The translations under genes and the position numbers were made by a program. Of a stretch of DNA of 64,000 bases, positions 33,890-42,047 are shown piece by piece (position 1 is the first letter of the stretch; the number at the start of each line of letters is the position of its first letter). The notes beneath the pieces were generated by a model that saw nothing but the letters and a program-made list of their open reading frames with translations, was not told where the DNA came from and made no database searches. The DNA comes from GCA-020345945 sp964596985 (GTDB taxonomy: Archaea; Thermoproteota; Bathyarchaeia; RBG-16-48-13; GCA-020345945), in the NCBI GenBank assembly GCA_964596985.1, contig CAZQWG010000007.1, positions 1 to 64,000 of the forward strand, in the 5' to 3' direction.

Positions 33890-35968
33890 ATGACGGTGTC
33901 ATGTGGATTCATCCCGGCAAATCATCGAAAACACTCCAAGAGAGGGCAGGACGTGACTGAACTCGTGGGTTTGGACAGACTTCGTCTCGGCAATGGCGGC
34001 AATTCGAACTCAGAGATTCCAACCACCCATCCAAGAAAGATAGCTCTGGTTGGGAGCCCAAACACGGGTAAGAGTGTAGTGTTCCAAAACCTGACTGGTT
34101 CGTATGTCACCGTATCCAATTATCCGGGAACCACAGTAGAGGTTTCTAGGGGCAAGAAAAAGATCGGAGAGAAGGAATTCGAGGTTATCGATACACCAGG
34201 CATATACTCGCTCCTCCCAATCACTGAGGATGAAAGAGTCGCCAGATCCATACTCCTTAATGAGAGACCTGACGTAGTGATCCAGCTGGTTGACGCCAAG
34301 AACCTGGAGAGGATGCTTCCCCTGACTCTACAGCTGATCGAGGCAGGGCTTCCAGTCATTCTGGACTTGAATATGGTGGACGAAGCAGAGAAACTGGCGA
34401 TAACAATCGATGCAGAATCTCTGGAGGATGAACTCGGTATCCCCGTTGTGGCCACAGTTGCCACCACTGGCAGGGGGATGGAGAACCTCAAAGAAAGAAT
34501 TGTTAACTATTCTCCAAGACTTGACCGGAGGAGAGTCCGCTATCACCCTCACCTGGAGAACTCCTTGGAACAAATCTCCAGTCTCTTGAAAGGGGAATAC
34601 TTGCTCTCAAAGAGGGCTATCGGACTTCTACTCCTACAAGACGACCATGAAGTATGGAGCCTCGCCAAGACAAGAGAAGACGAGAACTATGCACTCATCA
34701 AAAAGATTGTAGACGAAACCCGACAGAGGTACAGCCACCCCCTCAACTACATCATCAACAGGAAGAGACAGTGGGAATCGAGACGCATAGTTGCAAACAC
34801 GTTGACTTACACCTCAAAGCTCAGGCTCACTTTCAGAGAGAGACTCAGCAGGCTGATGATGAGGCCTTTGACAGGGGTCCCGATCCTTCTCCTAATTCTG
34901 TACTTCGGCCTGTATCAGTTCGTGGGCGTATTCGGGGCTCAAACCCTAGTGGATTTTCTCGAAGAGATTGTTTTCGGAGAGTATGTAAACCCCCTTGTGG
35001 TAGAGTTGTTCTCCACTTACCTCTCGTATACTCCTCTTCGGGACCTATTCGTCGGAGAATATGGCATCATCACCTTGGGAATCCGCTATGCCATAGCCCT
35101 CATCTTGCCCATCGTGAGCACCTTTTTCATAGCATTCTCAATAATAGAGGACACCGGCTATCTGCCCCGGATGGCTCTCCTCATCGACCGGGTCTTCAAG
35201 AGAATCGGTCTAAATGGTCGAGCCGTGATCCCTATGATCCTCGGTTTTGGGTGTAGCACCATGGCCACCATAGTCACTAGAACCCTGGAGACCCCTCGGG
35301 AAAGGGTCATAGCGACTTTCCTTTTAGCGTTGGCTATTCCCTGTTCTGCCCAGATTGGTGTTCTCTTGGCTATCCTAGCGGGCAACCCCATGGCAACCTT
35401 GATCTGGTCAATTGCTCTGGGCGGTGTTTTCTTACTGGTGGGTTTCCTTACCGCCCAACTTATGCCCGGGGAGAGCCCTAGCTTCTACATGGAGGTGCCT
35501 CCGTTGCGGGTGCCGAAGATAAGCAACGTTCTAATGAAGACATACACGCGGGTGGAATGGTACTTCAAAGAGGTTTTCCCCTTGTTTATACTTGCCAGCA
35601 TCTTCCTTTGGGTTGGTCAGATAACTGGGGTGTTCGATCTGATCATAAACATTCTATCCTACCCTGTTCGATGGATCGGACTTCCCAAGGAAACTGCAGT
35701 AGCCTTCCTCTTCGGATTCTTCCGGAGGGATTATGGAGCTGCTGGTCTTTACGATCTACATCGCTCGGGTGTATTGTCTGGTATTCCCTTGGTAGTGGCT
35801 GCCGTGACCCTCACACTATTCGTGCCATGCATCGCCCAATTCTCTGTAACCATAAAAGAGAGAGGAGTGAAGACAGCACTCGCCATAGCCTTCTTCATAT
35901 TCCCCTTCGCCTTCCTTGTCGGTTTCCTCCTCAACCTTACGTTGATTGCCTTGGGGGTTCAGCTATGA
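33890..35968 (+). CDS. feoB: Ferrous iron transporter FeoB
   Basis: Fe2+ uptake protein of 692 residues. The G-protein domain is N-terminal: G1 GSPNTGKS (55-62), G2 region NYPGTTVE, G3 DTPG, and the G4 position reads LNMVDEAEK, where NxxD is NMVD. Then comes a helical spacer and the membrane core with two Gate repeats (LPRMALLIDRVFKRIGLNGRAVIPMILGFGC-type region near 425 and the cysteine-containing VPCIAQFSV near the end). If ATG 33890 is used, the transcript is nearly leaderless. GTG 33953 is an alternative. It is the first gene of an iron operon. Confidence 0.95.
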   Translation: MTVSCGFIPANHRKHSKRGQDVTELVGLDRLRLGNGGNSNSEIPTTHPRKIALVGSPNTGKSVVFQNLTGSYVTVSNYPGTTVEVSRGKKKIGEKEFEVIDTPGIYSLLPITEDERVARSILLNERPDVVIQLVDAKNLERMLPLTLQLIEAGLPVILDLNMVDEAEKLAITIDAESLEDELGIPVVATVATTGRGMENLKERIVNYSPRLDRRRVRYHPHLENSLEQISSLLKGEYLLSKRAIGLLLLQDDHEVWSLAKTREDENYALIKKIVDETRQRYSHPLNYIINRKRQWESRRIVANTLTYTSKLRLTFRERLSRLMMRPLTGVPILLLILYFGLYQFVGVFGAQTLVDFLEEIVFGEYVNPLVVELFSTYLSYTPLRDLFVGEYGIITLGIRYAIALILPIVSTFFIAFSIIEDTGYLPRMALLIDRVFKRIGLNGRAVIPMILGFGCSTMATIVTRTLETPRERVIATFLLALAIPCSAQIGVLLAILAGNPMATLIWSIALGGVFLLVGFLTAQLMPGESPSFYMEVPPLRVPKISNVLMKTYTRVEWYFKEVFPLFILASIFLWVGQITGVFDLIINILSYPVRWIGLPKETAVAFLFGFFRRDYGAAGLYDLHRSGVLSGIPLVVAAVTLTLFVPCIAQFSVTIKERGVKTALAIAFFIFPFAFLVGFLLNLTLIALGVQL

Positions 35969-36150
35969 GGTGCTCCCTCTGTGGATATCAATTTGAAGAA
36001 GACGAGAGCGTAGTCGTCTGTGCTGGATGTCCGCTCTCAAAGAACTGTAACATGGTTCGATGTCCTAATTGTGGGTTCGAGGTACCCGCCGAGTCAGAAC
36101 TAGTTAGAATATTGAAAGATCGGAGGAAAGAAAAGAATGAGTCTGAGTGA
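35965..36150 (+). CDS. Small Cys-rich (zinc-ribbon-like) protein of the feo operon
   Basis: A 61-residue protein starting MRCSLCGYQF at an ATG that overlaps the feoB stop (ATGA). Cysteines form CxxC (3, 6), CxxC (19, 22), C28 and CxxC (33, 36), enough for a metal site or two. A charged helix closes it. Similar tiny proteins accompany FeoB in other microbes (FeoC and cysteine-rich FeoB-associated proteins), but this sequence is not clearly either. It also overlaps the following regulator gene by 14 bases, so all three are co-translated. An iron-sensing or FeoB-partner role is inference. Confidence 0.8.
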   Translation: MRCSLCGYQFEEDESVVVCAGCPLSKNCNMVRCPNCGFEVPAESELVRILKDRRKEKNESE

Positions 36151-36811
36151 AAACGCAGAGGAAATCCTGGAGGCATTATGGACCCGTATCGAAGAGGAGG
36201 GAAAAACGGAGTTTCACCTCGACAACCTGAGGATAGATACAGGGGAGGGGGGCATCAAAGAGCTCTCAGACTTGAACCTAATCCTCCTGTCGGATGACCG
36301 GATCTCACTGACAGCCGCAGGGCGGTCTGAAGCAGAGAAGGTCGTGAGAAGACATAGGCTTGCAGAACGTTTGCTTGTGGACGTTCTCGATACTGAGGCT
36401 GGACTATTAGAGGAGACTGCCTGCAAATTTGAACATTTGATACGGGAAGGCATAGAAGAGAATATCTGTGTCCTCTTGGGGCATCCGAGAGTTTGCCCCC
36501 ATGGGAGCCCAATACCGAAGGGAAAATGTTGCTTGGAAGGCTACGATAAGACAAAGGGGATCGTAGCACCCCTCGCCCAACTGGAAAACGGACAGGAAGG
36601 AAAGATCGTCTACATCCACTCGAAGGGAAGAGAGAGACTTCCGAAACTAATGGCGCTCGGCATTACACCTGGAATGCCGATCCAGGTGATCCAGAGATTC
36701 CCTTCACACGTCTTCCAGGTCGGACAGACACAGATAGCGGTGGATGAAGAGATAGCAAACGAGATCTTTGTACTCCAGACCAATTCCGAAGAACCCAGCC
36801 ATAGGAGGTGA
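36137..36811 (+). CDS. DtxR-family metal-dependent regulator with FeoA domain
   Basis: A 224-residue protein. The N-terminal winged helix (1-65) is shortened and atypical. The metal-binding dimerisation domain is plain: VRRHRLAERLLVDVLD, ETACKFEHLIREGIEENICVLLGHPRVCPHGSPIP. An FeoA/SH3-like domain follows (GQEGKIVYIHSKGRERLPKLMALGITPGMPIQVIQRFP). In this family Fe2+ or Mn2+ promotes binding to TTAGG-type palindromes, and such a palindrome sits in front of feoB. The likely circuit is iron-dependent self-repression of the operon. Confidence 0.88.
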   Translation: MSLSENAEEILEALWTRIEEEGKTEFHLDNLRIDTGEGGIKELSDLNLILLSDDRISLTAAGRSEAEKVVRRHRLAERLLVDVLDTEAGLLEETACKFEHLIREGIEENICVLLGHPRVCPHGSPIPKGKCCLEGYDKTKGIVAPLAQLENGQEGKIVYIHSKGRERLPKLMALGITPGMPIQVIQRFPSHVFQVGQTQIAVDEEIANEIFVLQTNSEEPSHRR

Positions 36812-36815
36812 AGGG

Positions 36816-37547
36816 ATGATCATTGACGCTCATAATCATCTCGGAGGACCTGATCGTGGAGATGGCGCGAGCCAGACCGCAGTAGAGATTATAAGAAATA
36901 TGGATAGGGTGGGAATAGACATGGCTGTAGTCTTCCCCTTCAATGAGGTAAAACCTGGGATATCATTCTCTTTGGCGAATAATTACATAGCAAAGGCGAC
37001 AGAGCAGTATCCCGAACGGTTGATCGGTTTCGCCAGGCTCGACCCCAACTACGGAAAAAAGGCATTGACGGAGCTAGACCGTGCGGTAGTAAGACTTGGA
37101 CTTCGAGGGGTGAAACTGCATCCGAGTAGCCAGAAATTCACGCTTGACAATCCGATCGTGACCCGAATCATCGAGAAGGCAGCCGAGCTGCGCGTACCCG
37201 TAGTTTTTGACTCCGGGAAACCCGTCTCCTCTCCAGAAGGAATTGGGACTCTTGCCGCCAAGGTTCCTAAGGCGCCAATAATCATGGCACATATGCAGGG
37301 CTCAAGATACCTAGAGGTTTCTGAGAGATTTGAGAATGTTTACCTAGGCACTACCGGAATGTTTGATCCCCCCAAGCTTCAGGAGGCCCTTGAACGGCTG
37401 GGAGCAGAAAAGCTAGTAGCAGGATCAGACTCGCCTTACATAGCCCAAGAACGAGAGGTCAGTAAGTTTGATACGATTCCTGGCATTCGGGAGAAGGAGA
37501 AGAACCTGATTCTTGGAGGGAATATTCGAAAAATCTTAGGATTATAG
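36816..37547 (+). CDS. Amidohydrolase-family metal-dependent hydrolase
   Basis: From MIIDAHNHLGG the protein has 243 residues. The first strand carries the HxH metal motif (DAHNHLG). Later are VKLHPSSQKF, a histidine in IIMAHMQGS, and the closing aspartate in VAGSDSPYI, the ligand set of the amidohydrolase_2 TIM-barrel group. The substrate is unknown. A strong GGAGGTGAAGGG ribosome site just before the ATG favours this start over the earlier in-frame Met (36768) inside the regulator gene. It is four bases downstream of the DtxR gene and may be in the same transcript. Confidence 0.85.
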   Translation: MIIDAHNHLGGPDRGDGASQTAVEIIRNMDRVGIDMAVVFPFNEVKPGISFSLANNYIAKATEQYPERLIGFARLDPNYGKKALTELDRAVVRLGLRGVKLHPSSQKFTLDNPIVTRIIEKAAELRVPVVFDSGKPVSSPEGIGTLAAKVPKAPIIMAHMQGSRYLEVSERFENVYLGTTGMFDPPKLQEALERLGAEKLVAGSDSPYIAQEREVSKFDTIPGIREKEKNLILGGNIRKILGL

Positions 37548-38083
37548 CACTGACCATCTACTCAGACAAACATTGTCTTTCAGCCATTAATCCACACACA
37601 TACTTTATGACGCCATCATAGTAGATGGTCTTGGCGATCATGACGCATCAACGACTTAACACGGACATGTAAAATCATTAGCCTCAAGAGACGCTGTTCA
37701 TGGTGGCGGCTGCTCTGATCATGATTATCGCGCATCCTGCCAACCTTTCCCGTTCTGGCAAACACACTACCTAACTGTAATAGTTGACCGTACCCTTGTG
37801 GAGAGACTGAAAGAACTCATATGATACTTCATTTTCCCAACAAGGTCGATAGCCGATGGAAGACTCGTATCGACGAAGAGAAACCTGCTTCTTCATCAAG
37901 CGATTGGTGCAGCCGCCGAAAGATTCGAAGCCCAGTAACACCACCAGAATTTAGAAATGAATCTTGTGTACATGGTATGGTTCGAAGGATGCCTTGTATT
38001 CGGTAAGCGTGCATCATGAGTCTGAACAATAAGATTTGAATTGAATTAGAAACCAAAGATAAATGAGACCTGGTTGGTGTAAG
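37548..38083. other. Intergenic region with a repeat copy
   Basis: A 536-base gap. The right half of the tRNA-like repeat is at about 37902-37958. Elsewhere only short non-conserved frames are seen, and no RNA gene was recognised. Confidence 0.4.
37902..37958. repeat. Partial copy of the tRNA-like repeat
   Basis: ATTGGTGCAGCCGCCGAAAG then ATTCGAAGCCCAGTAACACC follows the order of the right half of the full copy at 59191-59332. The right terminal inverted repeat is eroded and the left half is missing. Confidence 0.6.
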
Positions 38084-38440
38084 ATGGCATCTCCTGATAA
38101 GACACTCCTAGTAGAGAAAATCTCCTATGCTGAGGAGGCACTTGGACGTCTCAAAGAGAAATTACACGAACTACTCAAGCACATCGAATATGAACACCGA
38201 AGAGTGCTTAAAGAGCTCGAGACCCTCGAGGAGAGCGAAGCCAAAGTCGATATTGAGACCTTTGACCGTGTCAGCCAAATACTTCAAGATGCTTGGACCA
38301 AGGCAATGTCCGCTTCATCTCGTCTCCAAGAACTTGACGAAGATCTCAGTGAATGTGACGCCATCATGACGAGAAGTATCGCCAAACTTCAAACTAGAAG
38401 CGATCTTAGGAAAGAACAATCTGATTCAGAAGAATCCTAG
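38084..38440 (+). CDS. Small acidic coiled-coil protein of unknown function
   Basis: From MASPDKTLLVEK the protein has 118 residues. It is almost entirely charged and helical with heptad patterning (EEALGRLKEKLHELLKHIEYEHRRVLKELETLEESE), so a coiled coil is likely. There are no domains, cysteines in motifs or membrane segments. The listed start follows GTGTAAG and is preferred to an upstream in-frame Met. It is convergent with the antiporter-subunit gene. Function not recognised. Confidence 0.6.
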   Translation: MASPDKTLLVEKISYAEEALGRLKEKLHELLKHIEYEHRRVLKELETLEESEAKVDIETFDRVSQILQDAWTKAMSASSRLQELDEDLSECDAIMTRSIAKLQTRSDLRKEQSDSEES

Positions 38441-38491
38441 CGTCAGGCTGCTTTGGAATGTGTTCAGGCAGTCCTGCATTACGCTACCCTC

Positions 38492-40012
38492 TCAATTACC
38501 CATGATGGTTGCGACTGTAGGTAAGAGAATCCTGCTTATGATGGTAGGGAATACTCCTAACAACACAGTCGCAATTGAGAGAACTAGGAGAGGAACGGTA
38601 ACCTCTCGTGGAGCTTCCTGAACATGTTCGAGATAGTCTGGTCTCTTCCCGAAAAAGACTCTTCGTATAGTCCAGAGGCTGTAGCAGGCAGTAAGTATTG
38701 TAGCTATGATGCCCGTGTATGCTGTGATGAGTCTTGACACAGAACCGCTGGTAATGGCTTCTTGGAACACACCACTGAAGAGCATCCACTCCGACTGAAA
38801 ACCGTTCAAAGGTGGGATCCCCATGATTCCCAGAAAGCCTATCAACGCCGCCATTGTTGTGATAGGCATTTTCGACGCCAAGCCACCCAGAACCTTGATG
38901 CTTCTTAGACCCCCTGCCTGAAGAATAATCGAACCCGCAGCCATGAAGAGGAGTCCCTTACACGTAGCGTGGGAGACGTAATGGAACATCGAACCCGACA
39001 CCCCTAGGACACTATGCGAGGAGATGCCCAAAAGCATGTATCCCATCTGACTGATGCTAGAGTATGCAAGAAGCCTCTTCAGGTCGTCCTGCGCCAAAGC
39101 CATCATACCCCCATAGATGATCGTTGCCAAAGCCCAAACAGACAGGATGGTGCCAAATGCTTCGAATACTGCAGGAAAGAACATTAAGGTTATTCTGACA
39201 GTCGCGTACCCCCCTATCCCGATCATCGCTGGTGAGAGTAAGGCGCTGATAGGCGTCGGGGCCTCAGCGTGAGCATGAGGAAGCCATACATGGAGACCAA
39301 AGACAGCCATCTTGACGAAAAAACCGATGAGCATAAGAACGGAGATCCCCACCGTCGACTCGAAGGAAGGGTTAGCCTGCTTCAGAAGCATCGGTATCTC
39401 GTATATATCCAATGAACCTACTATTCCATACGTGGATAGAATGCCTGCCAGCAATGCCAAGGCGCCCAGATGTGTCCAAATAAAATACATGAAGGCTATC
39501 CGCTCCCGCGCCCCATAACCCCACTGAACTATGAGGAAGTACGAGGGGATGAGCATAAACTCGTAGAATAAGAAGAACTCAATGAGGTTAGTCGCCAAAA
39601 CCGCCCCCACCATACCTGCCGTGTAGAGAAGGTACAAAGCGTAGTATACTCCATACTCCTTCCTCTTGCCCCCAATCTTCTCCTTCATATATGGAATCGA
39701 ATAAACAGAAATCGTTGCAGACAAGATGTTTATGGTCAGAACAAGAGGGAGACTCAACCCATCCGCTCGCAGACCGAAACACAGACTCATACTCGGTGCC
39801 CAATCGTAGACCTCCACAAGAGGCTCCCCGCCGGTTACCCGAGTTGCCACAACCAGACTCAACAGGGTCGTGTAGAAGACAGCGGCGAAAGCAGCCCAAC
39901 CAATCCTATGTGCAAACCTCTTGCTTAGTACATAGATTACTACCGAAGCGACTACGGGAACAAGAACGATCTGTAAGAGTATTGAATCCAGCAATAGAGG
40001 ACTACCTGTCAA
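38492..40012 (-). CDS. Antiporter-like membrane subunit, NuoM/NuoN type
   Basis: A 506-residue, about 14-helix protein of the NuoL/M/N-MrpA/D family, which moves H+ or Na+ in complex I and related enzymes. Key family residues are present: Glu in FFLFYEFMLIPSY, Lys region IAFMYFIWTHLG, LPHAHAEAPTPISALLSPAMIGIGGY and LAYSSISQMGYMLLGI with HYVSHATCKGLLFMAAG. It lies on the opposite strand to the complex I-like operon starting at 40844, which has its own antiporter subunit. It probably adds a second pump module to that complex. NuoM is the closest match by overall pattern. Confidence 0.85.
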   Translation of the reverse strand: MTGSPLLLDSILLQIVLVPVVASVVIYVLSKRFAHRIGWAAFAAVFYTTLLSLVVATRVTGGEPLVEVYDWAPSMSLCFGLRADGLSLPLVLTINILSATISVYSIPYMKEKIGGKRKEYGVYYALYLLYTAGMVGAVLATNLIEFFLFYEFMLIPSYFLIVQWGYGARERIAFMYFIWTHLGALALLAGILSTYGIVGSLDIYEIPMLLKQANPSFESTVGISVLMLIGFFVKMAVFGLHVWLPHAHAEAPTPISALLSPAMIGIGGYATVRITLMFFPAVFEAFGTILSVWALATIIYGGMMALAQDDLKRLLAYSSISQMGYMLLGISSHSVLGVSGSMFHYVSHATCKGLLFMAAGSIILQAGGLRSIKVLGGLASKMPITTMAALIGFLGIMGIPPLNGFQSEWMLFSGVFQEAITSGSVSRLITAYTGIIATILTACYSLWTIRRVFFGKRPDYLEHVQEAPREVTVPLLVLSIATVLLGVFPTIISRILLPTVATIMGN

Positions 40013-40119
40013 GAGTTAGAGACCATTTATGCTTTTCGCATTTTAAGAATCTTGATAAACCAATTTAACGGAGAGCAATAGACCATATTTCCCTCATCCC
40101 CCATGATTGGGAGTTGATC

Positions 40120-40629
40120 TCAAAGATACAGTAAGATCAAAGACAAGAGAAGACAAAATGGAAGAGCTAGCATGTTGAAGTTCAAATTTCCCGTATGACT
40201 CTTTCGGAGACCGCTTGAAAAAGACACAAAACCCTCCGCCAAGCCATATTGCAGTCTGTCAAACACGCCAACCTCTAAGAGTCTATAGAGACCGCTTGAA
40301 AAAGACACAAAACCCTCCGCCAAGCCATATTGCAGAACTATTGCACAGAGGAGGAATGTAGCGCTGAACATCATGTGACTTGACAAGTGCGCGAGATCAA
40401 GAGCATATTTCGAGAATAGGTCCGGGACAACTAGAACCATGAGGCACATCATGGCCAAGCTGATGGTCACGGTTATTCGTTCTCCTAGCTTTTTACGGAA
40501 TCGTATGACAGCTGACATCAAACAAAGAGAAGATACTAGAACTATGAATGTAAATGACGAGCTATTTAGGACTGCATTTGCGATACCTAGGATCATCGAA
40601 ATCATCCGTTTCCATATTCCAAGGTTCAT
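40120..40629 (-). CDS. Small membrane protein resembling the NuoL C-terminus, with internal duplication
   Basis: A 169-residue protein with about four transmembrane helices. Its end (FDRLQYGLAEGFVSFSSGLR KSHTGNLNFN...LLLSLILLYL) resembles the last helices of NuoL/FpoL, where a TG-x-L-x-x-Y-type motif precedes the final helix. The 16-residue segment LQYGLAEGFVSFSSGL occurs twice, 27 residues apart, encoded by 48 identical bases, so the duplication is recent. It lies 107 bases upstream of the NuoM-like gene, on the same strand. It may be a free-standing accessory of the membrane arm or a remnant of a larger NuoL. Confidence 0.65.
   Translation of the reverse strand: MNLGIWKRMISMILGIANAVLNSSSFTFIVLVSSLCLMSAVIRFRKKLGERITVTISLAMMCLMVLVVPDLFSKYALDLAHLSSHMMFSATFLLCAIVLQYGLAEGFVSFSSGLYRLLEVGVFDRLQYGLAEGFVSFSSGLRKSHTGNLNFNMLALPFCLLLSLILLYL
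40207..40335. repeat. In-frame tandem duplication (81-bp period)
   Basis: Bases 40207-40254 and 40288-40335 are identical (48 bases), 81 bases apart, which keeps the reading frame (27 codons). The 33 bases between them are single copy. Exact identity indicates a recent event or an assembly artefact. Confidence 0.9.
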
Positions 40630-40843
40630 TCTGTTGTTTCGTCGACTCTATAGGTCAGACTCCAAGACAGGCACCTCATTAGAGTACCCTCTCATATGTA
40701 ATGATTAATGCCTCCCCTCCAAAAAAAGCTTAATACCACCTATCTTGTTATGTTCTACACCTACTTAATTCACCGAAGTCATCCTACCTTCAACAGATCC
40801 ATACCACCCCACTATTGGAGAGACGATAGCAGGTGAATACCTT

Positions 40844-41161
40844 ATGCATTACCTCCTCGTATTCAGTCTCGCACTAGCCTTCAGCATTCTAATGCATCTG
40901 ATTGGATGTATGGTAGCTCCCAAGACAGAGGAGACTTTAGGCAAGCTTGCGCCCTACGCTTGTGGTGAGGAATACCCAGCAGAAAAGATCCAGGTAAATG
41001 CCGAGAGATTCTTCCTCTATCTCACATTCTTTACTGTCTTCGACATTTCCGCATTCATGCTAGCTATTTCCTTCAGTAATCAAGGCCTATATCCAGCCAT
41101 CTTCAGCACGATCATACTTCTTGCTACAATCACCCTACTCCCAACATGGAGAGGGACATGA
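40844..41161 (+). CDS. nuoA: Complex I-like subunit A
   Basis: A 105-residue protein with three transmembrane helices. The loop YACGEEYPAEKIQVNAERFF after helix 1 followed by YLTFFTVFDISAF is the NuoA/FpoA hallmark (YECG...F..FDIE-type), with the conserved cysteine. This subunit belongs to complex I and Fpo but is not a standard part of group 4 hydrogenases, which matters because the next subunits look hydrogenase-like. It is the first gene of a ten-gene operon, with a TATA-like GCTTAATACC about 110 bases upstream. Confidence 0.9.
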   Translation: MHYLLVFSLALAFSILMHLIGCMVAPKTEETLGKLAPYACGEEYPAEKIQVNAERFFLYLTFFTVFDISAFMLAISFSNQGLYPAIFSTIILLATITLLPTWRGT

Positions 41162-41162
41162 A

Positions 41163-41579
41163 GTGAGCTTGATTGAATGGTGCAGGAAGAAATCTCCCTG
41201 GGCCCTTCATCTAAACTCAGGATCATGCAATGGATGCGATATCGAGGTCGTAGCCGCCTTTACTCCCAGGTTTGACCTTGAGCGTTTCGGCATTCTCCTT
41301 CAGGGAAGCCCCAGACATACCGACGTCTTGGTCGTCACCGGACCCGTGACGAGACAGGCCAGAGATAGACTGTTCAGAATCTACGAACAGATACCGTACC
41401 CAAAGCATGTTGTTGCCGTCGGCTCGTGTGCAACGAGTGGAGCGCCGTTTACTGGTTCATATAATATCTTTGAAGGGGTTGACAAGGTCGTTCCAGTCGA
41501 CATCTACGTCCCAGGTTGTCCACCCAAACCAGAAGCCGTTATCCAGGGCATACTCAGACTTCTCGGAGACGAGAAATAA
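41163..41579 (+). CDS. Complex I-like subunit B / [NiFe] hydrogenase small subunit-type
   Basis: From the GTG one base after the subunit A stop, the protein has 138 residues. Proximal 4Fe-4S ligands are Cys22, Cys25 (GSCNGCDIE), Cys89 (GSCA) and Cys119 (PGCPPKPE). CNGCDIE with a CxxC spacing is the form seen in group 4 [NiFe] hydrogenases. Complex I NuoB instead has adjacent cysteines. It would hold the last iron-sulfur cluster next to the active site in subunit D. An upstream in-frame Met (41121) lies within nuoA and is unlikely. Confidence 0.9.
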   Translation: MSLIEWCRKKSPWALHLNSGSCNGCDIEVVAAFTPRFDLERFGILLQGSPRHTDVLVVTGPVTRQARDRLFRIYEQIPYPKHVVAVGSCATSGAPFTGSYNIFEGVDKVVPVDIYVPGCPPKPEAVIQGILRLLGDEK

Positions 41580-41582
41580 CCG

Positions 41583-42047
41583 ATGACTGCGAATAAAAGA
41601 AAAACTTTGGAAAAGTGGCTCCAAGAATCGACTCTAGAATTCGAGATTCCTCGTGACCGTAGGATCTTCGTGATGGTTGCCAAAGCAGGTTTCAGGAAAA
41701 CCATAGAAGAACTAACCAGTTACAAACTCTTCACCAGCATTTCTGCGATTACCGGGGTCGACAATGGAGATGAGATTGAAGTAATCTACCATTTCACCTG
41801 TGGGGGATTATTGTTCTCGGTGAGGACTCGGGTTTTAAAGGATGAACCAGTCCTACCGACCATTACTGATCTTATTCCAGGCTCAGAGTTCTATGAGAGG
41901 GAGGTTCATGACCTCTTCGGAGTGAAATTTGAAGGTAACCCAGATCTTTCCCCATTAATCTTGCCTGACCATTGGCCTAAAGGGGTCTATCCCCTAAGGA
42001 AGGAGTGGGATGCCAAGAAGATTCGAGAAAGAATAGGGGAAGCTTGA
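41583..42047 (+). CDS. nuoC: Complex I-like subunit C (30-kDa type)
   Basis: A 154-residue protein. The NuoC/FpoC core is seen as EVIYHFTCGGLLFSVRTRVL followed by the family signature FYEREVHDLFGVKFEGNPDLSPLILPDHWP and PLRKEW. It joins subunit D in the peripheral arm. Hydrogenase-4-type enzymes have a related subunit as well, so it does not discriminate between the two classes. Its stop shares one base with the start of the next gene (TGATG). Confidence 0.92.
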   Translation: MTANKRKTLEKWLQESTLEFEIPRDRRIFVMVAKAGFRKTIEELTSYKLFTSISAITGVDNGDEIEVIYHFTCGGLLFSVRTRVLKDEPVLPTITDLIPGSEFYEREVHDLFGVKFEGNPDLSPLILPDHWPKGVYPLRKEWDAKKIRERIGEA

